From contig OX419342.1 of the NCBI GenBank assembly GCA_948470475.1, positions 10,212,618-10,276,617 on the forward strand: DNA of 64,000 bases. The letters are read 5' to 3'. The position numbers and the translations under genes are program-made. Below, in pieces: positions 46,401-56,315 of this stretch. Positions within the stretch are counted from its first letter, which is position 1, and every line of letters begins with the position of its first letter. Source of the DNA: Galaxea fascicularis. Lineage: Eukaryota > Cnidaria > Anthozoa > Scleractinia > Euphylliidae. The notes beneath the pieces are model-generated. The model was not told the DNA's origin and searched no databases. It saw nothing but the letters and a program-made list of their open reading frames with translations.

Positions 46401-49364
46401 CATCTCTTAGCTGTTTTGAATAATTTCTTATGTATTTTGAATTCTATTCATAGACAAAGTCGACGTTACTGCCCACAGCAACACCATGGTAAGAATCTGC
46501 ATTGTTTGCCCAGCACAATAGTTTATGGTAAGAATCCATGATAAGAATCTGCATTGATTGCCCATCACAATAGTTTATTCATGGTTCACACGGGCCTGGA
46601 AAACTCCTTGAAAAACTACTTGGTCCTTGAAAACTCCTTGAAAATAATTTTGTCCTTGAAAACTCCTTGAATTCGTAGGTGCAGTGCTTGAATGTTATGA
46701 AGAAGTCCTTGAATACTTGAGACTAAAGCAAAATAAGTTCATTTTCACATCAAAAGATGAAAAATGAAAGATTGTATCACATCACCAAAGAAACGCTTTT
46801 GAAGTCTCAAAAAGACAAAGCTTTTATATCAGGACAATTCAGTGTCTCTTATTCAAAAGATCTAATTAACCGCGCCTTCCAATAGGGTTTCTCAAGTGTA
46901 TTGTGAAGCCCCCCTCCAAGAAAACAAAACCACAAGGGAAACGTAGCTTGACGCGTCGCTCGAAGCATGAAATTTATTCAACTTTGGCTCTCTTCATTTT
47001 ATTATCAAATGAATTCGAAAGGTCAAAGAAGAAATTGCATATATTTAATCGGCACTGGGAACGTAATTCCCTCTACAAAGGTTGGGTGACTGCGTTCAAA
47101 GGTGACAGGAAAAAGGCCTTATGCAAATACTGTGATCGGATGGACTCCTTGAATTTTGTGATAAAGTCCTGGAAAAGTCCTGGAAAAGTCCTTGAATAAA
47201 AGCTCTTTTCACCTGTATGAACCATGTTATTGTTCAGTAAGATGGGAAGATAAACCACATGGAATTTTTTACCTGATTACAATGTTTTTATTGAGTTACA
47301 ATGGGTCTGAATAAAAAAAAAACAAGCCTATAATGTTGGCTACGGCTAATAGATAAAAAGTCTAATGTCTTTTCATTGAATCACTGTCAAAATGAATGAA
47401 GAGCTTGTTGTAAAAAAGGTGAACATGTAAGTGAGGATTTGGCCTTAGAACACTAACAAAAGTGTGAAAATAATTTTACATACTTGTATACACTGTAGGC
47501 CCAGTTATTTTCTTGTAATGCTTCAGAGTTTTCCTTTCAAATAAAGTTGTAATCGACTCAAGCAAAGCAGGCAGAGATGTATGGGCATGGCAGCAAAAGT
47601 TGTTAACAACCTACAGTTCTTTGACACACATTTGCTGGTGCCTGAGCGGTTCACAAGTGGAGAAAATCGTCAGTCGCCAACCAAACGGAAAACCCTGATG
47701 CTTGGTACATGTAAACATGGCATTGTAGTTACATGTACAGTATATGTACATGTAGCCTTGTCAAAGTACCATTACTGTGGTATCAAAATGCCTTCATACA
47801 GTTGATAGGGTTAAATGCAATTTACATGTAGTTAACGACTAGGAGCAAGTTGCTCAGTTTGTTTTGGCGTGGCATGGCATTAGCATTAGTGCTCATTAGT
47901 ATATTTTTGGGGTGTGCTGGCAGCGTTTTAGTGTGTGCTCGTGTTATTTGTGTGTTTGGCTTCTTGGCATCTTCTGGCGGTTCTAATGGTCAGCGGTTCT
48001 TTTGTACTTTATGTGTGCTCCTTCTAATGTGCTTGTGGTTTTGCTTAGCTCAGCGTTCGGTGTGCGTTGTCGCTTGTGTGCTTTTAGCGGCCACCCTTGG
48101 GGAAATGGAGGCTGGCCGCTTAATGGGGGCTGGCGGCTTAACAGAGGTAAAAAACAATAGAAGAACGGTCATCGGGACTACTGGCCGCCTAACAGGGGAT
48201 GGCTCTTCAATAAGGGTTCGCTTAATAGAGATTCGACTGTACTTTAAAATAAACCAATTTCTCTCTGGTGATGTTACTTGTACATGTAAGTAATTGTATA
48301 GATAATTTTACTACCTTGCTGAAAGCAGTGATGAGGGGTGTTTTTTTCTGTTGTGTTCACAGGTACCAAGCAAGTGTGCATGAAGCAGTTTTCTGCAGTG
48401 GCTGGTGAAAATGTAAGTTCTTTTTCTGAAGAACTGAATGTCTGTGTTAATTAAGTAACCCCCCTTAATCACCATTAAACACGAAGATACGCTATAAAAG
48501 GCGTGGTACCTTAGGTAGGTGTCAATTATTTGTCAATCAACCGTCGATGCATACAGAGCTCTAGCAATCAGTCTGTAGCATTTCTTTGTCCTTCTCTGTT
48601 TGGTTTGCTTACAATACGCCATCATGCAACTACCACAACGATACACCGAGATTTACGAGGCTAAATGACATTTGTCAAGTTTTTTTTTTTTTTTTGCATA
48701 ATTTTATTGTATATAACTCGTGAACGTGCGGTTGGGAATCCTTCTGTGATAAAGGGCCAGACTTCTAACATCTTGACTTCGCGAACGGGACTTTGAGAGC
48801 GATGCTCAACGAGTTTGCTGGAAATTCGGAAAGTATCTGATGAGTCTCTTGGCGGAGACGAAACGCTGCGTCATACCAGCCACGAAATTTAAATTCTCCA
48901 CAAGTACTTGACAATTTTATTGTATATAAACATAAAATACAGTCTTGGCATCGCCAATCCTGCTTCATTGAGGTAAAATGGGGTTGGAAGGCCTACACGA
49001 CTCCTGTTCGCGTGTTTGCGGCTTCTATCTCGGTTCTGTTGACCGATTTAGCTTCTTGCTTGTTTTAAGTGGAGCAACACGGTGGTTTAGAGGATAACAT
49101 GATGGTGATGGTGATTGAAACAGCCATGTGCTTAAATGTCGCATGTTATGTATTTTGATACCAAAGGTCATTTCTGGGTTTAAATTCTGCATTTATCGCC
49201 TGTTTGTTTTGACCCTTGTTGTTTGTGTTTAGTGACTGTGGTCCTTTACATGCCACCTGAAGCACTTCGTCTAGCTTTGGTTTGGCTCGTTTCAGTGCGT
49301 TCAGTGACAGTACAGCCTCTCTCTTGCTATCAAGGATAGGAATTTAAGCCGCGTAAATATATAA

Positions 49365-49397
<33 letters not shown>

Positions 49398-49410
49398 TGA
49401 CTCAGAGGCC

Positions 49411-49451
<41 letters not shown>

Positions 49452-52400
49452 GTTGGTCAAAAAAAGATCGAGACAAAACATCTTTCGCTAGTTAAAGCTA
49501 GACATTAATTTTTATTTGTCGCCAAAACAAAGACTATAGAAATAGTAGTTGCAAAATGAGTCAAATTTACGGTAACATTTGTCAACAGTTTAAATTTATT
49601 TTGTGCATTCCTACCGTTAAATATCTTCATTCCATGTTTAGTTGACTTCTTTGTAGATTTTAGTACAGATTTATGTAATTATGAGCTCAAATACTCGTCC
49701 GAAACTTCAGCAAAACGCGATTCAGCCGCCATTGTTTTGGTTTTCAAAGCCGACGCTTTTCGCTACTACTGGGCTATAACGGTAGGAATGCACAAAATAA
49801 ATTTGAACTGTTGACAAATGTTACCGTAAATTTGACTCCTTTTGCAACTACTATTTCCATCGTCTTTGTTTTGGCGGCAAATAAAAATTAATGTCTAGCT
49901 TTAACTAGCGAAGGATGTTTTGTCTCGATATTTTTTATAACAAATAGCCTACTAGTAGCTCAACCAATCAGAACGCAACATTGATAATAGACCACTAGTT
50001 GGATTTTGCTGATAATCTTTATCTCGCAGTGTTTGTACATTACCGGGTCCGGTTATTTGTTTTTGGAGCAAGACGTTGTGTTTCGTTTGCGACTATTTGT
50101 CTCTTTATCCTTTCTTTAGTATTGTAGCTTCTTAGAGAGCTATGCAACACTTGAAATTGAACGCTAATTGAATCCGCCCTAATTACGACTGTGTCATCGT
50201 TTCGCTCCGCTCTGTAACTGCGGTCATAGTATTTTCCTCCTTTTGCTTATGCCAGTGTTTTTGGCTGTGTTGGGGTACGCCATTAAATGATAGGCAAGAC
50301 CTCCCTGGATCTCATCAGGTGCCGGGAATGGCTTGAGTAATAGAGTTGCTCTTTAGGCAACGTCATCGTCTTTTTTCTGTGAGAATGGCAAAGCATTCTG
50401 TTTGGCATAAGAGTTTGCTTGTGTCTTTTACCTTTTCCCCGTCCAAGCTTCAACGGTATGGGACTCGTCAACATAAAATGCCGATACGGCTCGATGGAGT
50501 TCGCTGTTTTACTTTAAATCTGCCAGAACACTGCCTTAACTGCCTCTGCAGAGCAGTAAAGAAATTGCAGTGGATCGTCTCGCATCAAATCTATCATTTC
50601 AGCCGACAGTTCCCACGCTGTGAAGTTCAGCGACAACATTTCCGGTATCTGATCGTCGATGATGCTTTTCAGTGGTGAAATAATGAGAACACATGTTCTT
50701 GTCGAGGTCAATTCTTGTTTGGCAAGGGCAAACACCGTGTAAACCATGCTTTTGCCAAACCCTGTTGGCAAAATGGCCATCACATCTTGCCCACGGAGTA
50801 AACTGATCACGACCGTTTTTTTTTTTGTTTCCTTAATACAATTTCTTTACCTTAGCGGCGAATATTCAAGGTTGATAAAGCCTTTGCTAACGCTTCCTCT
50901 GCCATGTTCACTTGCGATCTACGCGGCAAAAATCGAGCGCCCCCGTCATGCTCCCCTGGGAGATTTGATTGACTTGCCTAGCATTCTGATCTAATAAGAA
51001 CTGCCCGTACGCCAGCGTACGGACTACCCAAAAAAGCAGCCTATCCGGGCAGGCGGTTTTTCGCACTTTTCCTTCCCAGGCCTCTCGCGGCTTCGCCGCT
51101 TATGTTTACGCGCGTTTTACCCCAACAAAACCGCCAAGCTACGCAGGCTAGACTTGCGTCCGCAACAATGTTTCCCGAGCGGCCAAACTGGGAAACACGT
51201 GCCTCCGCGACAATGTTTCCGCAACAATGTTTCCTAGTTGCACATGTAACCAGTCGCACGAGTAGTGATGTCTAGGGACTAGTAGTGATGGGTAGTGACT
51301 GGTAGTGATGGGTAGTGACTAGTAGTGATGGGTAGTGACTAGTAGTGATGGGTAGTGACTAGTAGTGATGGGTAGTGATGGGTAGTGACTAGTAGTGATG
51401 GGTAGTGACTAGTAGTGATGGGTAGTGACTGGTAGTGATGTCTAGTGACTAGTAGTGGTGGCTAGTTATACGGCTAGTTACATGGAGTTACGGCTAGTGA
51501 TGTTCAGTAAAGGCTGGTGACGGGTAGTGATGTCTAGTGACTAGTAGTGGTGGCTAGTTACGGCTAGTTACATGGAGTTACGGCTAGTGATGTTCAGTGA
51601 AGGCTGGTGACGGGTAGTGATGTCTAGTGACTAGTGATGGCTAGTTTCGGCCAGTTACATGGAATTACGGCTAGTTATGTTCAGTAACGTCTAGTGACGG
51701 GTAGTGATGGCTAGTTACGGCTAGTGATGTTCAGTAACGTCCAGTGAGGGGTAGTGATGTCTAGTAACTAGTAGTGGTGGCTAGTTACGGCTAGTAACGT
51801 TGAATTACGGCTAGTGATGTTCAGTAACGGCTAGTGACGGGTAGTGATGCCTCAGAAGTGACTAGTGATGGCTACTTACGGCTGGTTACGGCTCTTTACG
51901 GCTAGTTACTAGTAGTGATATCTAGTTACGGTAAATGAAGAGTAGTAACTGCTAGTAACGTTGAATTACGGCTAGTGATGTTCAGTAACGGCTAGTGACG
52001 GGTAGTGATGCCTCAGAAGTGACTAGTGATGGCTACTTACGGCTGGTTACGGCTCTTTACGGCTAGTTACTAGTAGTGATATCTAGTTACGGTAAATGAA
52101 GAGTAGTAACTGCTAGTAACGTAGAATTACGGCTAGTGATGTTCGGTAACGTCTAGTGACGAGTAGTGATGGCTAGTTACGGCAAATGATTAGTAGTAAC
52201 GTGGAATTGCGACTAGTGTTGTTCAGTAACGTCTAGTGACGGGTAGTGATGGTTACTTACGTTTAATTTCGTCCATTGATGGGTCGTAATGAGTAGTGAT
52301 AGCAAGCGACATTTAATGATGTATACACGAAGAATATATAAGTTGATTTTTCCTTTAGTGTACTCGAACCCCCAAGCCCTGGCCCAGACTCCTCCCCACA

Positions 52401-54639
52401 TTTAAAGCTTGGCTACTAAGCACTCGTTCGTTTCAAAGGAATTTCAACCTTTATGGCGTGTTTCGAAGTGATAATCTTGAAAAATCGGATCAAAAGAGCA
52501 TTTTAAGTTAAAGATGTTGTAAATTCAAACCAAAAAGAAGGTACGACAAATGAAATTTCGCTTTCTTTAGACTTCATAAATGTGAAAGATGGCAACAACT
52601 TCTGTCAGTGTTTCGAAACCGTGATTGTTTGTCCCTGTTCGTTTATAGCAATACAACTCTACTGGAACTTCAAACTTTATTGCTTTTACTTTTTTTTTCA
52701 AAATCTGCACTTCCAAATTGGGGGTGCGGCTTATCTGCGGATGCGGATACGGATGATGAAAGAAAAAGATATAAGCAAAAAACCAATTTATTCAAGATCA
52801 AATAGAAACTAAACTAGCTTTTTTTTTTTTTTTACGCGGTGCGTCTTTTATTTGTTTTGACCGTTGGCCACCATCAAATTTGAGCTGAATTCGATATGCA
52901 AATTCGAGTTTAAGCAGGGGGCGGAACTATCCCTTTTATGGCGCGTCTTTGTGTTTAGGGGCTTACTGGTGATTAAGGGGATAAAAGGCAAAGAGCCACG
53001 TGTGGGTGTATTTCTACATGTAAAAAAGGTTTTTGTGACCGACATAGGCTCTTTTGGAATATCACCAAAGTGTTTGATATGTTTGTATGAATGATCTCTT
53101 TTACAGAACATGCCCTTGTACTCTTTAATTAGTGTCAAGGTCAAAGGGACTGATGAAGCTGTCCTGAAGTCATACACCGAATTTATCTTAATGGCTGCAG
53201 CACACCTAAATATTGATATCTCTAAAAGGTATGTTAACTTTACAATAATGGAGGAGGGGAGAGAGGGTGGGAGTGAAGAGAGTGGTAGGGAGTGAGAGAG
53301 GGAAGGAGGGAGGGAGGGAAGGTTTAGGGATGGATAGAGAAGAGGAGAAAATAGGGAGGGAGGGGAGGGGGTGAGGGAAGGGAGGGCTAGGGAGAGAGAG
53401 AAAGGGAGGTATGGTTTAGGGATGGAGAGAGAAGAGGAGAGATAACAGGGAGGGAGAGAGGAAAGGGAGGGGTAGGGAGTGAGAGAGGATTAGGGAGGTA
53501 GGGTTTAGGGATGGAGAGAGAAGAGGAGAGAGAATAGGGTGGTAACAGGAGGGCAAATGGAGCTAAAAAACAGCTAAGAAGACAGTTGCAAACGTTTGTT
53601 TTTTTTAATGTGACAATCTGCAAACACGTTATGCTCAGGTTCACCTTGCAACCTTAACAATTCACGAGCCAGCGTTTCGACACTCCTGTCTGGTGTCTTC
53701 AGCAGGGGTGATCTAATGTTGCAAAAGGGATCCTTTTATACGCATACAAATTACATGTAACGATCTTTTCTTTTATTGAGATGTAAATAGGTGTCACGTA
53801 AAAGGCCGCTGTCATCACGGTTCAAAGGAGTGCGGGCGGAGTTGGTGACACCAACTCCGCCCGCACTCCTTTTACCTGACACCTCAGCGATCTTCACTGC
53901 CATCATACTTTCTTGTAACACAGGATAATACTTCCTACATCAATTCAGAGGCACACAGTTTTAAAATCTCCACATATTTACAAGAAACACCGAGCACAAT
54001 ACGAGGTTCGAACACATGCGCGCATGTTACAGGTATGTATATGTACTCCTTTGAAAAGCCAAATGCAATATGTGGTCATATCCTGCCTGCAAAGTCCAAC
54101 TGTGTCTGACTGGATCTCGAGATAACTGACCTCTTTGAAAATGAGTCACTGTGCATTACCGCCGCTATGGTAACAATTGTTGCTTGGAAACCAATGAGAA
54201 CTTTTACGAGTGAAATAAAGCGAAGCTTGCCTTCTGTAGGAAATTTTGATTTCAACACGTACGCACCAGAGCCAATAAAACCGCGCGAGCCTCCTTAAAG
54301 TATTGTCGTTGAAACCTGTGAAATTTGGTTGTAAGAGTTCGTAAAGGGGGGAGGGGGGAAACATTGACCACTCTTTACAGGACTGTTGAACAACGTTACA
54401 AGTGTATTGCATTTCATTGTAGTGCATTGCACTGCAATGTGAACGATCTCTGGTTTGTGCTGCAGGTTTCAAATGTGACTGGCGACACAGCGAACACTTT
54501 TCTTGAGTACATTCAGCGGAATATTCCCGAGGGAGTCAGCATGAGTGTGGAACAGACATCATTGGAACCATTCCCTGAATTCTTTGAGCTTCCCCCTCAA
54601 GCTCAAGCCTTTCTTGATGAAAACAAACAGCATTCATGA
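40348..54639 (+). CDS. MRPS10: mitochondrial ribosomal protein uS10m (MRPS10), complete (7 exons)
   Basis: Component of the small mitochondrial ribosomal subunit, S10 family. Exons: 40348-40437, 45674-45729, 46454-46488, 48363-48412, 53107-53228, 53924-54032, 54466-54639; all GT-AG; 211 residues (human 201). Residues 1-30 form a Cys- and Arg-containing presequence without acids. Exons 2-4 were fixed by phase: 56, 35 and 50 bases are the only combination I found that stays open. Conserved core: LYSLISVKVKGTDEAVLKSY (exon 5), HIYKKHRAQYEVRTHARMLQ (exon 6), FLEYIQRNIPEGVSM (exon 7), each matching human MRPS10. Exon 6 must begin at 53924; the later AG at 53950 also keeps frame but loses a conserved loop. 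Introns 1 and 4 exceed 4.6 kb and are full of repeats. Confidence 0.94.
40559..40695. repeat. MITE, atcctcggtgtaaaaacc ends, copy 1
   Basis: 137 bp with TIRs tcatcctcggtgtaaaaacc. An inverted second copy lies at 40845-40987. Confidence 0.85.
40699..40802 (+). repeat. direct repeat flanking the large palindrome, left
   Basis: tcgatggaattctaggtctt and about 80 further bases recur at 42041-42144, so the palindrome and one MITE copy lie between direct repeats. Confidence 0.8.
40845..40987. repeat. MITE, atcctcggtgtaaaaacc ends, copy 2
   Basis: Nearly identical to 40559-40695 but in opposite orientation, so the pair could form a long hairpin in MRPS10 pre-mRNA. Confidence 0.85.
40990..42048. mobile_element. 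1.06-kb palindrome in MRPS10 intron 1
   Basis: Arms 40990-41481 and 41559-42048, about 490 bases each with scattered mismatches, around a spacer of about 77 bases. Outer ends read aatattcaaattcta and contain tactgtttcttgtcactt. A much shorter palindrome with the same outer sequence lies at 54.9-55.1 kb, so this is a family of fold-back elements. Confidence 0.9.
42041..42144 (+). repeat. direct repeat flanking the large palindrome, right
   Basis: Counterpart of 40699-40802. Confidence 0.8.
42360..42820. repeat. 461-bp palindrome
   Basis: atcagtgtgccattttcctg pairs with the right end; inner arms include ttagtttgcatgcaatcttgac. Centre near 42590. Confidence 0.85.
42821..44770. other. MRPS10 intron 1, middle part
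   Basis: No host exon recognised. The plus strand at 43987-44205 is open for 72 codons and very basic (ISRKKAAQERKLQKKGELDR); it may be a piece of a transposon gene, but I cannot assign it. The words aattcggaaacactt occur twice (about 43576 and 43781). Confidence 0.4.
44774..44908. repeat. fold-back MITE
   Basis: tgttgtagttcatttttatcc and its inverse bound it; arms carry aaattttatttccctttg. Confidence 0.8.
45136..45153. repeat. (TG)n microsatellite
   Basis: Nine TG units in MRPS10 intron 1. Confidence 0.9.
45674..45729 (+). CDS. MRPS10: MRPS10 exon 2
   Basis: VLELSSRSSSLGIADYHY. Acceptor cttgttag, donor gtgagt. Chosen because 56 bases bring phase 0 to phase 2 as exon 3 needs. Region is poorly conserved, so cDNA support would be needed to be certain. 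Confidence 0.7.
46454..46488 (+). CDS. MRPS10: MRPS10 exon 3, 35 bases
   Basis: QSRRYCPQQHH. Acceptor attcatag, donor gtaaga. The exon end and donor are duplicated just downstream (46487-46576). Confidence 0.7.
46579..47226. mobile_element. 648-bp TIR element built of CCTTGAAAA words
   Basis: Ends tcatggttcacacggg and its inverse. Both termini carry tandem ccttgaaaactccttgaaa or tggaaaagtcctggaaaag words. An ORF with a zinc-finger-like segment lies inside. In MRPS10 intron 3. Confidence 0.7.
46903..47199 (+). pseudogene. zinc-finger-like transposase N-terminus inside TIR element
   Basis: 98 codons; the informative part is NRHWERNSLYKGWVTAFKGD then KKALCKYCDR. W-x-GD-x(4)-A-x-C-x-x-C resembles the BED or TTF-type DNA-binding start of hAT-like transposases. 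The second half of the finger is missing because the frame runs into the element's terminal repeats. Confidence 0.4.
47227..48362. other. rest of MRPS10 intron 3
   Basis: No further exon found. 47850-48110 is strikingly T/G-rich and open on the plus strand; 48110-48240 repeats ggccgcttaa-like words. Nothing else recognised. Confidence 0.4.
48363..48412 (+). CDS. MRPS10: MRPS10 exon 4, 50 bases
   Basis: TKQVCMKQFSAVAGEN. Acceptor tgttcacag, donor gtaagt. Confidence 0.75.
48971..50292 (+). mobile_element. second copy of Mutator-like interior, interrupted
   Basis: Matches 25279-25960 from gtaaaatggggttggaagg to cgccattaaatgata, but without the TIRs seen there. It is split by an insertion at about 49357-50013. 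The coding frame on the minus strand is broken. Confidence 0.75.
49357..50013. mobile_element. fold-back element nested in Mutator-like copy 2
   Basis: Begins near ttaacaattattcctcgagc; arms of about 180 bases run from taaaatccaactagttgg to its inverse accactagttggatttt. Comparison with the uninterrupted copy at 25.66 kb shows it is an insertion. Confidence 0.75.
50514..50905 (-). pseudogene. RecQ-like helicase N-terminal fragment 3
   Basis: The longest fragment. From ISLLRGQDVMAILPTGFGKS (Walker A intact) to CVLIISPLKSIIDDQ (motif Ia) and FLYCSAEAV. Upstream, MAEEALAKALSTLNIR at 50905 runs into a stop before the helicase frame resumes at an A-run. It ends at a stop before the DEAH motif. 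Adjacent to Mutator-like copy 2, inside MRPS10 intron 4, antisense. Confidence 0.65.
51263..52320. repeat. 1-kb satellite of TAGTGA / TAGTTACGG words
   Basis: Starts as a tidy tandem of a 20-base unit (actagtagtgatgggtagtg), then degenerates into variants of ctagtgacgg and ctagttacgg. A higher-order unit of about 165 bases is repeated at about 51832-51995 and 51996-52160. No CRISPR-like spacers. In MRPS10 intron 4. Confidence 0.9.
53107..53228 (+). CDS. MRPS10: MRPS10 exon 5: first S10 strand and helix
   Basis: NMPLYSLISVKVKGTDEAVL then KSYTEFILMAAAHLNIDISK. Acceptor ttttacag, donor gtatgt. Confidence 0.94.
53245..53560. repeat. purine-rich minisatellite in MRPS10 intron 5
   Basis: Almost pure A/G on the plus strand, with ggtttagggatggagagaga repeated about every 90 bases. 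Could form triplex or G-rich structures. Confidence 0.85.
53824..53872. repeat. perfect 22-bp-arm hairpin in MRPS10 intron 5
   Basis: AAAGGAGTGCGGGCGGAGTT and its exact complement flank TGACA. It lies about 50 bases before the exon 6 acceptor. Confidence 0.9.
53924..54032 (+). CDS. MRPS10: MRPS10 exon 6: KKHR motif
   Basis: IILPTSIQRHTVLKSPHIYK then KHRAQYEVRTHARMLQ, matching human VHIYKKHRVQYEMRT. Acceptor taacacag, donor gtatgt. Confidence 0.93.
54466..54639 (+). CDS. MRPS10: MRPS10 exon 7 and stop
   Basis: VSNVTGDTANTFLEYIQRNI then PEGVSMSVEQTSLEPFPEFF; stop TGA 54637-54639. Acceptor gtgctgcag. Confidence 0.95.
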   Translation, partial: VSNVTGDTANTFLEYIQRNIPEGVSMSVEQTSLEPFPEFFELPPQAQAFLDENKQHS

Positions 54640-54890
54640 CCGATGTGCTTGCCTGAAGAGGACAACCACAGACTGAGTAGTTTTAAATGTCACGAGAGGG
54701 ACTCTACTTGCATAATTATATTCTTGTGTTCTTTGATTTTTGTGTTTTGTCGTAATAGAATGTTTACAGCAACTTTGTCATAAGAACAGTTTTCAGTTCA
54801 GTGTCGTAAAACCAAAACCATGAGTTGTTGCAGGGGAGCAGGGATGGCGCAGTGGCTTGTGAACAACGTAACACGTTATTGCTCTAAACA

Positions 54891-55083
54891 CTCTATTTAG
54901 AGTTTTACCTACTGTTTCTTGTCACTTCCTGGGACGTCTAAATGCAATACCATCGCTTTTTTAATTTCCGAGGTCACTGTCCATGGACGGTGACCTCGGA
55001 TTTGGAAAATAGGCAATGGAATTACATTTAGGCGTTCCAGAAAGTGATAAGAAACAGTAGAGTGAAGGTATGAAGGCTCTATT
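54891..55083. repeat. short palindrome related to 41-42 kb element
   Basis: Outer sequence tactgtttcttgtcacttcc and its inverse match the ends of the 1.06-kb palindrome; the centre is gtcactgtccatggacggtgac. Confidence 0.8.
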
Positions 55084-55318
55084 TGACTTTCTCGCCTTAA
55101 CTTTCTCTGACCTCTTTAGAAGTATTATCAAATTTTCTAGTTCTCCTCTGTCATTTCGAAAGAAAACCTCTGAACAGAAGTGCATCCTCTGCCATCAGGA
55201 AAGAAACCATTAGGGCAGAAATGCATTACGAAATGGAATAAAAAGTAAACTTACCTGAGCTCACAAGAGTACAAAAGGTATCATTTGGCGCCAAATTTGT
55301 TCGTATGACGTCACATAG

Positions 55319-55331
55319 ATACCGGTGCGAT

Positions 55332-55363
<32 letters not shown>

Positions 55364-55888
55364 ATTGGGAGCAGATCAATTGTGGGTTGATATGTTCATA
55401 TGCTCATATTTTTTTCATGTGTCGAGACTTTTAGTTATGCCATTTTTTAGCTTTCTTGTTTTGTTTAAAAACTCGTTGTAAGCGCTCGTTGTAAGATTAG
55501 TCAGGCTCTCCAGCCCGCGTACAGTAGGGACTGGGAATCGTTTCAAAGCATGATGGAAAAAAAGCACATGGCGAGCGAGGTTGTTGACCTGTAATCGAGA
55601 GTTGTGGCCGATTAAAACAGTTGTGTTTATAAGAGTGTGTGGATCAATCCGTGAGTTATTGTCAGAAAAAACAGTTCCGACAAGGCTTCTTTACACAAGT
55701 GCAAAAAATTGCGTTCACAACTGCGAGGATCATCCTTCACTTGATTTCATAACCGCAGTTCATGTATTATTTATTTCATATACATCATTCTCGCTCATCT
55801 CTTTCATGGGAACATATCAACCCACAATTGACCTGCTCCCAAGGTTAGTGGCTTCATAGCTCAGTTGGCTAGAGCATCGCACCGGTAT
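55319..55888. repeat. facing tRNA-like SINE pieces
   Basis: 55319-55397 and 55810-55888 are inverted copies of about 78 bases holding gtggcttcatagctcagttgg (tRNA 5' half). The left copy stops in the anticodon loop. Confidence 0.75.
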
Positions 55889-56025
55889 CGCGAGATCATA
55901 GGTTCAAATCCTGTTAAATCCTGAATTTTACGCAATTGCATAAAATTGCGTTCACAACTGCATCATCTTTCACTTGATTTCATTACCGCAGGTCATATAT
56001 GATTTATTTCATATACATCATTCTC
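55705..56025 (+). repeat. direct repeats of SINE body
   Basis: ttgcgttcacaactgc...tttcatatacatcattctc occurs at 55705-55793 and again at 55942-56025, on either side of the tRNA-like head. Confidence 0.75.
55850..55921 (+). other. tRNA-derived SINE head (tRNA-Thr-like, decayed)
   Basis: GGCTTCATAGCTCAGTTGGC gives an acceptor strand and D arm with a good A box. The T arm ataggttcaaatcct has a B box. The anticodon loop would read CCGGTAT (GGT). Position 33 is C instead of T and the acceptor stem has two mismatches, so it is not a working tRNA. Tail sequence repeats at 55705-55793 and 55942-56025. Confidence 0.55.
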
Positions 56026-56169
56026 AGTTTGATTATCATTGAATACTGTGGGAATTCCCGCTCTACTTAGGGACTCACAGTACTCAATATATGGGTAAAT
56101 AATGTTTAAAACTCTCTTCTGTACACGCTCCCGATCAGTTATTCGTGAGTAGACCCCTTTAGTTTTTAA

Positions 56170-56315
56170 GAGAAAGGAAGAAATTAAGGGAAAGGAAGGT
56201 AGAACAGTGGAAAGAAAGGGACCAGGACGGGAGGTACAAAACCAGAAAAGCAAGGTACGAGGATGGGGAGAGAAAGGCAAGGGAAAGCAGGGGAGGAGAA
56301 GGAAGAGAAACGATA
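56170..56315. repeat. purine-rich tract
   Basis: Mostly A/G with gaaaggaag and gagaaaggc words. Confidence 0.7.

Noticed and set aside
47850..48293. 147-codon ORF with hydrophobic start
   Set aside because: Composition follows the T/G-rich DNA; the second half is repeat DNA with ggccgcttaa words; no recognised domain.
50514..50905. Working RecQ helicase gene
   Set aside because: Stop codon between the start and Walker A, and the frame ends before the DEAH box; no downstream helicase domain found.
51263..52320. Regularly spaced repeats suggesting a CRISPR array
   Set aside because: Units are contiguous and degenerate, there are no unique spacers, and the surrounding genes are eukaryotic.
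53387..53644. Pro/Ser/Leu-rich ORF on the minus strand
   Set aside because: Translation of the purine-rich minisatellite.
53949..54032. Shorter MRPS10 exon 6 starting at the AG near 53948-53950
   Set aside because: It loses the loop IILPTSIQ that aligns with human MRPS10; the upstream acceptor at 53922-53923 keeps it and the frame.
55850..55921. Functional tRNA-Thr gene
   Set aside because: C instead of T before the anticodon, acceptor-stem mismatches, and position inside a SINE-like repeat.
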